Assembly (NCBI GenBank): GCA_002049455.2
Contig: KV918764.1
Coordinates: 620,001-684,000, forward strand
DNA from: Porphyra umbilicalis
Taxonomy: Eukaryota; Rhodophyta; Bangiophyceae; Bangiales; Bangiaceae
Direction: 5' to 3'
DNA: 64,000 nucleotides
This document shows positions 19,183-30,497 of this stretch, piece by piece. The translations under genes and the position numbers were made by a program. The notes beneath the pieces were generated by a model. The model made no database searches. It saw nothing but the letters and a program-made list of their open reading frames with translations, and was not told the origin of the DNA. Each line of letters begins with the position of its first letter. Positions within the stretch are counted from its first letter, which is position 1.

Positions 19183-20271
19183 CTACTCTCGCTCCATTGG
19201 CAACGGCTCGAAGGCCTCTCTCCACGGCCCGTCCGGGCCAGCTAGCTCCGGCATATTTCGGACGGCTTCCATAAGACAATGCTCAAAGTGCGTGCCTATG
19301 TTTTCTGCCGTCAAGGCAGCAATCGCCAGAGCGTGGCGTTGGGCGTCTGGCTCCCCCAGGAAGGCGTGATGCATCGTCTTTAACAAGCTCGAAAGCTCAC
19401 TGAACACCTCCTCGATTGGTTGGAAATCCGGGCTGTAGGGAGGCAGCCGCAGAGGGAAGACACCCGCCGCGGCAATCCATGCGTCCGCTTCAGCCGAGTG
19501 GATGGGCGCATTGTCATAGAGTAGGACGCACTTTTCGGGCTGAAGCGCCCAAGGCAACCCCGGAACGAACTCGTTCATCGTCGGCAGCAGCCCCCCGAGG
19601 AAGATCGGCCAGTCGTCCGAGTTCTGCGCCGGGGGTGTCGGTGTCGTCACACAGTGGATGACGCCAGTCTCGTAGGATACTGCCATCATTGTTGAAGTCC
19701 GAAGCATGTTCTTTTCAGCCCGAGAGAGGCAATCATAGCGCATTCCGCGCAACCACCTGGCGCGCCGTCTCCGCATATCTGCACCATCTTTGTGCGTTTC
19801 TTCAACGGAGACGATGCACCGCAGAGGAATAGCTGTCAAGACGCGCGCAAAAGCCACGCGGCGTTCTTGGTCTCGCTCCCTGCACATTCGGTACAACCGG
19901 CGGTAGGTAAAACCGGTAGCGCGTAGGACGCGGTCGAGCGTGCCGATAGACGTCTTGTAGGTGTCGCGGTAGCCAGGGAGGGTGGACAAAAAAGCAAAGA
20001 CATTCTTTATTTCACCTATCAGCTGCTCCGGGTCCGACAGGATAACAGCGTTCACGGCTCGAAGGAAATGGGAGTCGTAGATGACGTTGTCCGCATGCCG
20101 GTTTCGCAAAACTGGGTCAGGCCACCACTCGCCCGACGCGATATAGGCGCTGACCCATCCCTGCACCGTCAATCGATGGCAGGCGAGGCGTCGTGCAGCT
20201 TCCTTCTTGGTAAATGCCTCAAACAGCACCCACGACACCGCCAGCATGCGCGCCGTGTCGTCGAAGACCAT
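19183..20271 (-). CDS. Tc1/mariner (IS630-type) DDE transposase, first catalytic Asp replaced
   Basis: The start chosen is the ATG at 20271 (MVFDDTARMLAVSW); upstream codons are only open with a GTG start. About 362 residues, normal for the family. The N-terminal helix-turn-helix reads LFEAFTKKEAARRLACHRLT and the basic middle reads TGFTYRRLYRMCRERDQERR. The catalytic core: family members have I-D-E-T-H-K-D, here VSVEETHKDGADMRRRRARW, so Glu replaces the first Asp; the second Asp is in LLYDNAPIHSAEA and the Glu in LPPYSPDFQPIEEVFSELSS, with DD34E-like spacing. The frame is otherwise intact. It would cut and paste an element with TA target duplications, but the D-to-E change suggests it is inactive. 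It converges with the three-exon gene. Confidence 0.9.
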   Translation of the reverse strand: MVFDDTARMLAVSWVLFEAFTKKEAARRLACHRLTVQGWVSAYIASGEWWPDPVLRNRHADNVIYDSHFLRAVNAVILSDPEQLIGEIKNVFAFLSTLPGYRDTYKTSIGTLDRVLRATGFTYRRLYRMCRERDQERRVAFARVLTAIPLRCIVSVEETHKDGADMRRRRARWLRGMRYDCLSRAEKNMLRTSTMMAVSYETGVIHCVTTPTPPAQNSDDWPIFLGGLLPTMNEFVPGLPWALQPEKCVLLYDNAPIHSAEADAWIAAAGVFPLRLPPYSPDFQPIEEVFSELSSLLKTMHHAFLGEPDAQRHALAIAALTAENIGTHFEHCLMEAVRNMPELAGPDGPWREAFEPLPMERE

Positions 20272-21700
20272 GTTGCCAGTCGTCTTCGTCGAGCACACAG
20301 TCAGGGTCCCACCTTCTTGGTGCAGCCGGCCAAGTCACAGCCGTCTCTCAACCAGATACTGGGGTGGTTAAGGCGAAGTTTGTGATTGTGGCCCCCCCTA
20401 ATATGATGCATGGTGAGTGCGCACAAGTCAGAGGAAGCCCTGGAACTAAAAGTAGAACGTATGGCTTTGGGAGGCTTGGGCGACCGGAGCGTTCCAGAAC
20501 GCACTGCGAGCGTAATGCGCAGCTGCACACATGGATTTGCTGCCAAGGCAGTCCCAGTCGCGGTGCCACGCAATTCGCCATGGTATGTGAGACTGCGGGC
20601 ATCAAGTAGGTCCCAAGAGCGTCTGACCGACACACAGCGCTACAGACGACAGGATGTCTCTCTGATGCACCTGAGTGGGCCCGCGCATGCAAGGCGGCAA
20701 CAGCTGTACCGCCAGCGGCAACTGTTCGAAAGCGCCACGACCTGGTCGCGTGAGCTTTTCCAAAACGGTGGCGACGATGCTTTTGGGAATGCCAAAGCGG
20801 AAGCAGGGCTTCTAATAGGAAACAGCAGGCGGCGGCTGCCTATACCACGAGACCACGCAGGAGCACGCTGTATGGTCAGCGGATCGCGCGTAGCGCTCGA
20901 AATGAGCGCCTGTGCAGCTTGTGCTCTCCCTACAGAAGGGTACGGTGCCCAGAAGGACGCGTGCGATGGCGAGACAGCACAGGAGTGAGCGTCACGCGTC
21001 TTCGAAGGAGACGTGGGCGCCAGGAAGCCCGTGCGCAGGGGTTTCTACGAGCTGGGGAGGCACGTTTGCAAACAAGAGCCGCCACTGTGACAGACATAGC
21101 GCGGGGCCAGTTGCGTCCCTTGCTGAGGAGGAGAGAGTAGTCCTTCAGTGTAAGGAAGCTTCGGCGCTCTTGTGCCGTCCCAGGACCGCACCGGGGTCAA
21201 CGGTACCAGGTGACCGGACAACAGCCACAAGTATGCGGGCCCAAGAGCACGGCCCTGAGCTTCCTGTAGTCTGAGTGAGAGCGCCAGTGCCTGTTGCAGT
21301 TGAGCGTTCTCGTCGACAGGCGGCACAGAGAGCATCGCGGGTCAATCAAAAAATGAGGCCGACGAATCCGTCGTAGCTTTTCTCCTTCGTGCTGCCGAGC
21401 AGCTAAATCCCGACCAGGGCGTCGTGGAAGTATGAATGACGGTGCTTGTCGAAGCCGCAGTCTCACTGTCTCAATAGTCAAGATCTTTGACTACCACAAG
21501 AGATAACCATCTCGTTTCGGCACGAGAGCTGCACATCGAAGATGCGTGAGGGGGTGACAGGCGGCGCGGAAGGAGGGATACGGGGAAGTGAGAAAGGTGG
21601 ATGAGGCAGCAAGACGGCGGCGGGCAGCCGATGTGTGGTGGCAGAGGACGGCTGCGAAAGAGCTGTCGCTCGGGTGCCTTTTGCGTTGCGTGCTGCGACA
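20272..21700. other. no supported gene
   Basis: Medium-length frames exist on both strands, but none has domain-like content or credible splice signals. If the transposase belongs to an element, one terminus should lie here; I could not find a matching inverted repeat near 17.0-17.3 kb by eye. Confidence 0.3.
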
Positions 21701-22525
21701 ATGACCACTTCTGACGAGGTACTAGATTTGGGGCTGCTGCGGGGTGCGTTGAAAGACTTGCATGGCGTCTTGCACCGTGCAGAAGACGAGGTGGGGCCTT
21801 GTGGTGCCGGCTGCGACGGCATGGCGGCGGGCCACACCGCGCCCTCCTACCGTCCCCTGGCCCCCTTTTCTCCCCTCTTTGTTCCGTCGGCCCGGCCACT
21901 GGCGGTGGTGGTGATGCCCACGGTGGCCCCCCCCGAAGCAGCCGACCCCGCGGCGCTCGTTCGGCCTTAGAGGCCGATGACGGCGACGAAGAGGAAGTGA
22001 ACTTGGACGCCGACGACGGCGACTACCTGCCGTTGAAAGAATACCAACTACTCCTCCGCTGCCGTAATGGCGGCCACCAAGGCGGGAGCTACGCTTCGCC
22101 ATCTCGCGTGGGTTACGCCGCCATCCTTCTTCTACCAAGAGGTCGAGGAGCGCGCCGTCAGCCGCTTGACGCCCATTTTGGGATTCCAAGCGCACCCGTC
22201 TCGCCCAAACGACTTCGAGGGCCCCTTCCCCCGCTCATCTTGGGTGCAATACGACTCAGACTGGTCAAAGGCGTTCGAGTCGGTATCGTTCCCCGTCGTT
22301 GGCGACGCTTTCTCAGTCGATAACGGCAGTCTCTTGGTGCAGGAGGTCGGCAACTGCGTTCTCGACATCAAGGAGGCGCGGCAGCGCGGCGAGATATCAT
22401 CCAGAGAGCTTCTGAACGTGGTCATCCACGTGAGGGCCGCGCTGCTTCAGCTGTATCTCACTTTATCGATGCGCTACCGTGTCCTGTCAGAGAAATATAC
22501 CAAACTCACGTTGTCGGCTAACTGA
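21701..22525 (+). CDS. helical protein of unknown function, gag-like in style, frame broken
   Basis: Three successive frames look coding. The ATG at 21701 gives MTTSDEVLDLGLLRGALKDL and HGVLHRAEDEVGPCGAGCDG. Then, after a C-rich tract near 21930, an acidic piece (ALEADDGDEEEVNLDADDG, DYLPLKEYQLLLRC). Then from 22067 a longer piece (VTPPSFFYQEVEERAVSRL, WVQYDSDWSKAFESVSFPVV, VLDIKEARQRGEISSRELLN, LYLTLSMRYRVLSEKYTK) ending at 22525. The Tyr/Leu-rich helical end recalls the gag-like protein at 5864-7180 in style only. It could be a decayed retroelement gag or a host gene with an unrecognised small intron. Confidence 0.4.
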
Positions 22526-23742
22526 CATAACCAAATGCTCACGTCTGATGACAGCGGGATCGTCTACGCACAGATGACCACCCTTTTTTGAGTCGTCGCG
22601 GCTGGCGCACCGCATGCACATCATCTCTCCGGAGCAGTCGCAGCTCGTGAATTGAGGTGCGCTGCCGCCCAAGCAGGAATCCCTATCGACAACCTCCTTG
22701 GGTCCGGCAGGTATCGCTTCCAGCACCTGCCGACTAAAAGACAGTCTCCTCCTCAAAGAGTGTGTAGGCGCTGCCGGTGCCACCGACACCTAGGTCATCC
22801 GAGAATGCTCCGCCAATGGACACGGCGCACGCTGTGGATGGGTCACTCACAGCCGGAGTGGCGGCGACGGCGGCGTCTGCGGCGAGGGTCTCGACTGTAA
22901 GTGTGCCGTAGGCGGGGTAAACCGCCACGGCGACAGCGCCAGCGGTGGCAGTTGCGGCGGCGAAGGAAGCGACGGAGGCTTCGGCGCCGCCTCGACCCCA
23001 GCGGTCTCTGTCTGACACGCGCCGACGCTGCGCGGCCGCTCCTACTTCTCACTGGCAGCTGCAGTGGGACTCTGCACATTGACTGCCGTAGGGCGGCCCA
23101 CAACTTATTCAAGCCACCAATGCTCCCAACCTTAAAGGTCGGATCGTCGAGACGCCTCCCGGCGGCTGGCAGCCAAAGCTGCCCGAACGCCCCCCCACGT
23201 GCACATGGCGCCCGTTTGCGCCTCTCTGCGGCAGTGGGTGGTTTTCATCACCTTTCTCTGGGTCCTCCGGCAGCTCAGGTATGTCTTTAGCATCTCCTTG
23301 TCCCACGTCTCCCGTACCCGCCGTTGCCCCTCCTACCAGCGGGCACCCGCAGAACTCAATTCGAACCCTCTACGGTAGACTCGTGGGTCGCAAACGTCTT
23401 CGACTACGAGCTGTGAGCAAACGAGGTGGCGGCCGATGCGGACGTGGCTCACACGTTTGTGGTACACCATCCCAAGGGTCGCCTTCCGGCGGATGGCTTC
23501 GCAAAAAAGACCGCGCAATTCACGACCGTACCTTCATGTACTATAGCCTGCCGCGCTACGAGACGCAGCCTAGCTGGGCGATAACCTCATCAGCTGGGAC
23601 ATCATCAAAGCCTTCTTCGACGTCACCGTGTTGCCCGCAAACGAGCACCGGCTTGCATTCTGCGTGAGCCGCCCGCCGGCCTGCCGCCCGCCTGCCCGCT
23701 CCCCCCCGCGCTTCCGGCCTGCCTCCACTCCTACCGCGTCTG
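22526..23742. other. no supported gene upstream of the helicase exon
   Basis: Short frames only. If the PIF1-like exon continues on the minus strand, its 3' exons should be here, but the expected late helicase motifs (a VMLL-type strand and a Q-G-T/S-type motif) are not seen. Confidence 0.3.
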
Positions 23743-24025
23743 CTACTCCTGTATGACCCCACGGGCAAGCTGTTGAAGCTTAGTGTACACTGTGGCCTGC
23801 CGGTTGGCATGCTCCACGTTGATCGCGTCGACGCGTTTGAAAGACACCGGCTCGCCTGCCAGCTGGGAGAGGCGCTGGTCATTCACCCCGTCCACTTCGC
23901 AGTTCTTCGACCGCAGGCGCTGGTGGTCGGGCCACGCGTCGTCGCCCCCAGCCCCCCACGTCAAGTTGAGCAGGTCGATGTCATCGTCCGTCGGCGCTCC
24001 GACCCGCAACCGCATGAGGAAGCAG
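23743..24025 (-). pseudogene. PIF1-like helicase C-terminal exon (fragment)
   Basis: A minus-strand exon preceded by a good acceptor (CACTCCCTCGCAG ending at 24026). It reads FLMRLRVGAPTDDDIDLLN, then NCEVDGVNDQRLSQLAGEPV and SFKRVDAINVEHA. This matches the PIF1/Helitron-helicase segment in which an LR-x-G-x-x-T-x-x-D-x-x-LLN block precedes the motif where the helicase re-binds DNA (V-x-x-x-N-x-x-RL). The frame ends at 23743, before the remaining motifs, and the ATPase half is not recognisable upstream, so this looks like a relic. It may derive from a Helitron or from a host PIF1 gene; I cannot tell which. Confidence 0.5.
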
Positions 24026-27000
24026 CTGCGAGGGAGTGGGGGATAGAATGGAACCGAGGCCGGATGGGGAAAGTGTCACGGGCCGGGCTCTGCTATGTCG
24101 ACCTTCGTGGCACGGATGAGGTCACCGATGGCATTCTTCGATTCCCGTGTTCGTTCATGCGTATCTCGACCGCCAGTGCGCAGACACGCTCGCATTCTGG
24201 CCTGGGCGCCCTTCGACAGTTGAAGGGAAGACAAAACGTCAGCGCGATAACCAGCAGACCAACTGGACCGCCACTGCATCCGCGAGTGCTGCGAGAGTGC
24301 CGCTGCCGGAAGTATAAATGGTGTCGACGTGTGCGGCGGACGCGCTGCTTCAGGCGGGGGCGGTGACACATAGGGGCTGCTTGTGGCCTTGCGGCCAGGC
24401 GGGCTCCGCTTTTGCAGAAACAACTCGACTGAACTACGTTTACACAAAGGGCTTTGAAAGTTTCTTAGCCTCTGACACACGCTGGACATTGTATCGAACG
24501 AGCATTGGAGTATTGCTGGATTGTACTCTTCAACCGTGTTCTGCTCATGGCTGATTGTGCTGGCTGACGGGACATAGACTGGAGTCGTGTTGCGCACCAC
24601 TGTGTCTGCCTCTGTGAGGCGTCCTCTGCTGCCGTACAGCGCGCTTCCCTCAACGCTGGAACTTCCGCGGCTGGCAGGGGTGACGACAGGCGTCGGGCGG
24701 GCGTGTCGCGCGTCAGGTAGCTGCTGGGGGGAGCGACTGGACGTGGCCACCCGGCCGCCCCTCCTTGTCTTGCATCCAGCCTGCCGCCGCCCACCGGCGC
24801 AACGGCCGCCGCGTCGCGGGCACACTGGATGGCAGCCACCACTGGCCAGCCCCCCACCGTGACGGCATCTGCCTCGCCACCGCCACCCCCCCCCACAGGC
24901 TCCTCATGGGAGCTCTCCATTTCGAATATAAAGCTACCTCCCTCCGCGCGTGTCCATTTGGCGAGCACCGCCCATACTGGCCGCGACCACGCGGCCAGCG
25001 GCAATGAGCGCTGCTGCAGGCACTCTAGCGTGTCGACGTCTGCTTTGGTGTCTCTCCGCTGGCGCCGGAACAGAGTGCCCCACGGGCAGCTGGGTGCCTA
25101 TCTCGCTCTGTAACTGCCGCGGTATTGGCCGTCCGCTGCACCAAGCGACTGGGAGGGGAGCCCCTTGCGGTCCCCTTGCGCCTGCCTTCACAACCATGAA
25201 CGCCGCCACGTTGCCGTTGCTTCATCTCAGGTACTGCTGCACTGCTATGAACACCCCCGTCCTCCCCTCCAGGGTGTTGCCCTTTCACGGCTGAGTCCGT
25301 AGAGGACCACACGCTGGTGTACTCCACACGCTCCTGTGACGTCATAATAAAACATTGCGCGTCTCCCCCCAACAGGCGCTCCCCGTCGCTCCACGCAGCG
25401 GGCAGCCGTGCACAAAGGAGCGACCCGGAGGTCACAAAAAACCGCTGCTGGCGCGTGGGCGACGGGCTCGACCTGTAGATTCCGGCCGCGTACGGATCAA
25501 GCGGGGCGGACATGGCCGCCAACAGCCGCGGGGGACCGCGCCGATGCGGCGAAGAGCCCCACCAGCAGCACCACGCGAAGCGGGGACGCCGCCACGACCA
25601 GGCGACCGCGCGGCCGCTAGACAGGATGACCGCGGGCACAGGGGGGGGGGGGATGGGAGCGGGAAGAAGAGGTGGTGAGAGCGAGAGCGGGATGAGGGAG
25701 GCGGGGTATGTGAACAGTGAGTCGCCAGCCGCCAGCCCAGCAGCACCAGGCCGCTGCCGGCCGGCCGCCAGAGCAGCGGCCACCGGCAGCCACCACGACG
25801 TCTGGCGGCACCGCAAAAAAGAGGAGATGCAGCAGGCGGGACCGTGGGGGGGGGCCGTAAGAGGAACGGGAAGGCCGACAGGCAAAGACGGGGGCAGCAG
25901 CGCAGCGTTTACGAGCGGGCGACCGGGGCCGGCGAGGCAGCGGCGGCGGCGGCGACGGCGGCGGCGGCAGCGACAGCAGCGGTGGCGGTGCCGGGGGCGG
26001 CGCCGCGGGGGGCGGGTACTTGGTTGGATCTGGGCACCCCCCTCACACACACTGTCAGGGCCGCCCCACAACAGCTCTGTCGGTGGTTTCCTGGAGACCC
26101 TGTCCCAAATCAGGTGCTGTCACGTTGTGTGAGGTGCGCCTGTGCTGTACCAATCAAATTGTAGATGCCACCTTGGGCAGCACCTTGACCTGACCCAGTC
26201 AAGGCTGCGATTTCCCGTCTTGAGCTTTTGTCGTATCCGATGCAAACGACGCCACCTTTGCTTATCCGGCGTTCAGGTCGGCGCAAGAGGGGGTGACGGG
26301 GACGACGAGCTGGTCGGCTTATGGCGGGTGGGTGGGGGAACGGCGAGGCCAAAAAATGTTCTTTATTCAAGTGCTGAGGCTCCAAGTGCTGCGGAAGGCC
26401 GTCGCCAACCCCCTGCGTGCGGCAGTCGGCCGTGGAGAGCCCAAAGATGATCGGGAGCGAGCTAAAGTACGTCGGTAGAGGATGGCACCTTGCGAGGCTT
26501 GGTATGCAGGGTGCTGTAGGACTGTAGATTGCAAAAATCCTGACCACGTTTGTCATTAATACTCGCCGTGATGGCGATGGACTGCACAGACCTAGATGTG
26601 GTGGCGTAAAGGAAGCTCAGGCACACCCTCAGCAAGAGTGTGCCTTCTGAAGAGGCTTGGACAGTGCGTGTGCCTCGGTTCGATGCTGAATGTACGCTGG
26701 ATGTGATGAGTCCGATCACGCGCGACAACCGCGTACGTACACACGTAGTTGCCATTGGGTGTGGCGCTTTCTTGAGGCCGTGGACAGCCCGTGTCGGTGC
26801 TGGTACCCGCTTATGTGTATGAACAGCGAATGAGTCAGCGATCGCTCCTGTTCGCGCTCGAAGTCGTGATGCGTGGCACGCGCGAACGTCTGAGAGAGTC
26901 ATGCGGAGTCGTGCTCTGCAATCGACATGCGGAGTCCTGTTCGGTAAGCATCATAGCGGGCCGTCCTGAGAGCACACTTCCCAGCCATTTGGTTGGCATC

Positions 27001-29063
27001 AATCGAAGAGCGCTCCAACGCCGTGTCCTCTTTGCGACGCACTTATCGAGCTCAGTGCGGCTAATTTCGTGGACTGCAGATCCTCTGGGACGATGTGTCC
27101 GCAAATACGCATTGCCCAAAATAGAAGTGGTCCCGCTCACGTTGGGGACATAGAGACGATCAACACAAGGTAGAATCCCTGTGATGCGTGCGAAACACGT
27201 GTTAGTGCCAGGCCTATTCAGCTCTAGTGGATGCTGGTAGCCACCTGGTCAGATGAAGACCATAGGCACCTTGCTCGCTCACGAAAAAAGAGCGCCAGCT
27301 GTGTGAAGCGACCGTATCTGTTTCTCTGTGAGACGTTTTCCTGCTCGACATGTGGCCGACAAGCCAGGCGAAATACCACGGAGGCCTTCTCTGTCTTCTA
27401 ATAGAAGCATGGGGCATGCTGATGCGGACGGGAGAGCATACACACTGAAGCAAGAGCACGTAAGAATAGTGCGCAGTCATATGAAAACAAGGCACTGCTG
27501 CAACATGCAGAAGCACTTGTGGCTCTCTACGGTAAAGCTCCGTGGCTGTCACCGGGCACCTGTGGCTTCCGACTGAGAGATGCTCGAATGTGCCGCGCGG
27601 CCCTGTACTCTGCGTGACCGGTAGTGTACAGGATGAGACACGCGGCTCTCAGAACAAGTTACACGGAACACGCAAAAGCACAAGAACAAAGACTGAAAAG
27701 ACAGCACAGACAGGTAAGGGTATGGCCGCATTGAAGGGTCTCTGACACCAACGTCGACTACGATTCTCACACAACCCCTGAGCGTGTCAAGGTACTCTTC
27801 CAATCGTGACATGAGTCCTACTCGACTGCTGTTTTTCTGCAATGGGCGCCTCACCGATAATACGAGTCGAACAGTCACCGCCCGTGTGGAGGACCCTCCC
27901 CTCCCCCCGACTCCTCAACCGGATGACAATTGCCCGACGCGGTTTCTGCGTAGCTGACGGTGGACAGAAGAACCAGGCAACAGGATGCACGGAGTACAAT
28001 TGAAAGCACCAAATGGATAGTAGGCGCAAGAACGTGGCTACAAGCAGAAGCAGATGTCCTTGTGTTAGGAACGAAAACAGAAACAGTCGTAGACGCGGGG
28101 CTGCAGCCACACTGACTGCCGCTATTCACCACTCCCCGCTACGACTTACATGCACATTGGGGCTCTAACGAGAATACCCCGACGCACACCAGTGGCACCG
28201 GCATGGGTGGATGCCGTCCTGTCGAGGACGCTCCAACACTACCCACCTGGACCGGACAACGTTGGTCACTGTTTCTCTGTGTTTGATGGCGTGCAGAAAC
28301 TGGTAAGGCAATCAGAAGCACGGGTGGCGAAACGAGCAAACAAGAGGGGGGGAAAACGAGAAAGACGACGCTGGCAGGTGTGGCTCTGTCAGTAACAGAA
28401 ATAGAAAATGTCGTGCAGGCGAGGCTGGTGGCACTCCAAGAGACAGTATTCGCCCGACTCCCCGTTGTGGCAAACACGCACCTCGCAGCTCAGCTAGGGT
28501 GCCGTCGACGAAGAACGGAGACGCCGTCTTGGACAGACGCCGAGCTGTTGAGGGCCCCACCCCCCCCCACATCACCTGCCCAACAAGAGGACGCGGGATC
28601 GACGTGGATTTCGCACATCTGACTGAGAAAACAGTAAGCCAACTCAGAAGAAAGGACAAGCGACGATGACAGAAAGGAGGCGGCCGAGGCCGCACGGATT
28701 GACCTGACAGGTGTAAAAGGAAATGGAACGTCAGAAATGGAACAAGCGCATGAACAAGATGATACAACCCCTCCGTGCACTCAACGCTCTCCCTTCCAGT
28801 CCATTCGGCACCTCGTTGCACGATCAACGTCGCGAAACGTACGCTTCCGGTAAGTGACAGCTCGAGAAGCCCGAGCGTCGGCGGGATCGAGGGAACGGGC
28901 ACATTGACGTACCGGTCAACAAACGCGATGGGTAGTCGTGCTGATCCAGCCCGATGTATCGTATGAAAGAGCAGCATCACGCCGAATTCGAATTGGGGCA
29001 AGCATTTGCACCGGACACGCAGAAATTCGTCGGCTCACTCACGGTCAGCACGCGCACGACGAC
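24026..29063. other. long region without a supported gene
   Basis: Both strands carry frames of 60-350 codons, but most are Arg/Pro/Gly-rich readings of GC-rich DNA. Minus-strand pieces near 24.9-25.4 kb (for example WTRAEGGSFIFEMESSHEEP and FFVTSGSLLCARLPAAWSDG) look slightly more protein-like and could be exons of the same decayed minus-strand gene as the helicase exon. A CGG-rich repeat lies at about 25940-25990. From 26.1 to 29.0 kb I see nothing supported. Confidence 0.3.
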
Positions 29064-30140
29064 GACGTGGCGACATGGGTCGCGGGATCACACATCGAGC
29101 TCACGCCCCTGTTCAGTACGCCAGTAAGGTGGGGAGGGGGAGGGCATGCAGTCCCGACCCCGCCTGGATGCCATTTCAGCCGGCACGGTGACCATATTGC
29201 GCTTCCGACGAGGGGGGGGGAGGGGGCGGAAACGTGGAACTGCTTTCACAGCGGCCGTTGAGCCAGGTGCGCCCCGCCGAGGGGCTGCGCTTCGCCGAAT
29301 GATCACCCGAAAGACCGCAACAGACGTCCAACACCACACAATCTGTCACATTTTGGCGACAATGCGGTGCGCGACAGCCACGGCGACTGCCGGTGCTTCC
29401 AGCCGGAACGCGGCTGACGCCGATCGGACTCATCCGTGGATCTGGGCTGCCAGTCTCTTCGAAAACCTCATCGACGATCGATTCACAAATTCAATGGCAA
29501 TCGACCCTGAACGCGAAGGCAGAACACGCTGAGCAAATTGAGGCCAATCATCCTGTGGTATTGCTGATCCCCCAATTCTGTCCTCATCGCCCCGGAACGG
29601 TAGTGGAACGGCAATGAATGCAGATATCTCATTGGTCGAGCAGTCCGACAGCAGTGCATGTCCGGCCCGATCTTTACAGAATGTGCCAGTACGGCCCCCA
29701 ATCGCACAATCGACGCCTTCGTTTTTCTGCACTTTTCTGCGTATCTCCCAGAAAATCTCGATATCCCAACGATTGCGGGCCGGTTGCTCCCTTGACACGG
29801 AAGGGATCGGAAGAAAATCTCAAGAAAAAGAAGGATCTCGGTTCTGCACGGAAGTGGCGGTGGGAGAGCCAATAGGACATCTCAGATTCGTGCTGAGCAG
29901 CTGTTTACCGCTGCGTTTAACCAATAGATGGCCAGTTCCACAAGAACCGTACCGCCAGGAACCGTTCCTGGTCGATGAGGACAGAATTGGGGGATCAGCA
30001 ATATTTGATTTTACGGACTTGCGGCTCACAGGAACACCCGGCTTTGCACCTGGCTTGAGAGCCGATGCATCGCTGGATCTTCCTGGAACCGACGCCGCTG
30101 GTTTCTGGCACACGGCGTGTCGCGCGGCAGTCAAATTAGC
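29064..30140 (-). repeat. dispersed repeat, copy 2 (inverted), interrupted by a MITE
   Basis: Reverse complement of the 16440-17040 repeat. The similarity runs from about 29064 to 29558, is interrupted by 441 bases, and resumes from about 30004 to 30140. The two copies are about 12.5 kb apart in opposite orientation. Confidence 0.8.
29561..30001. mobile_element. TA-flanked MITE, 441 bp, inserted in the dispersed repeat
   Basis: Terminal inverted repeats of about 29 bases begin TTGCTGATCCCCCAATTCTG at 29561 and are mirrored up to 30001. TA is present on both sides (29559-29560 and 30002-30003). The paralogous repeat at 16.5 kb reads AATCAAATGCCACAGG across the same point, so the empty site is preserved. 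The TA duplication and the TTGCTG start match the two smaller MITEs at 60.8 and 61.1 kb and point to Tc1/mariner mobilisation. It has no coding capacity for a transposase. Confidence 0.85.
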
Positions 30141-30497
30141 AGTAGGCCCGCCACACCAGTTTGTGATGACGAGGTCGCCGTTGAAGTTGCACATTGGCAG
30201 TTTGCTGGGAGGTTTGACATTACCACGTGAGCAGTTTCTTTTGCCACGACGTCAGTTTGGCACCACTTGTCCGTGAAATAAGTAACATGTCGGTGTCACT
30301 GTTGGTTTCGGCCGACTGACGGGTTTTTTGTGGAACGACTGTACTCGACTATTTCTTTTACTCTCCTTCTTTCGTGCTATTTTTGTACTGCTGCTGCTTT
30401 ACTGGACGAGGTGGTTGTTGGTATATCTCATGCAAGTACTGACTGGGCGTGTCTTGGACGCTTGTGCTTCCCTCCCTCCTGTGGTTTTGTGATGCAG
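30141..30497. other. upstream region, possible first exon or intron of the next gene
   Basis: Lower GC than its surroundings, ending in TGTGATGCAG, a good 3' splice acceptor. A first exon should lie in or before this stretch, but I could not choose one. Confidence 0.3.

Noticed and set aside
16440-30140. CRISPR array or prokaryotic insertion
   Set aside because: No regularly spaced short repeats; introns, poly(A) signals and MITEs show eukaryotic DNA.
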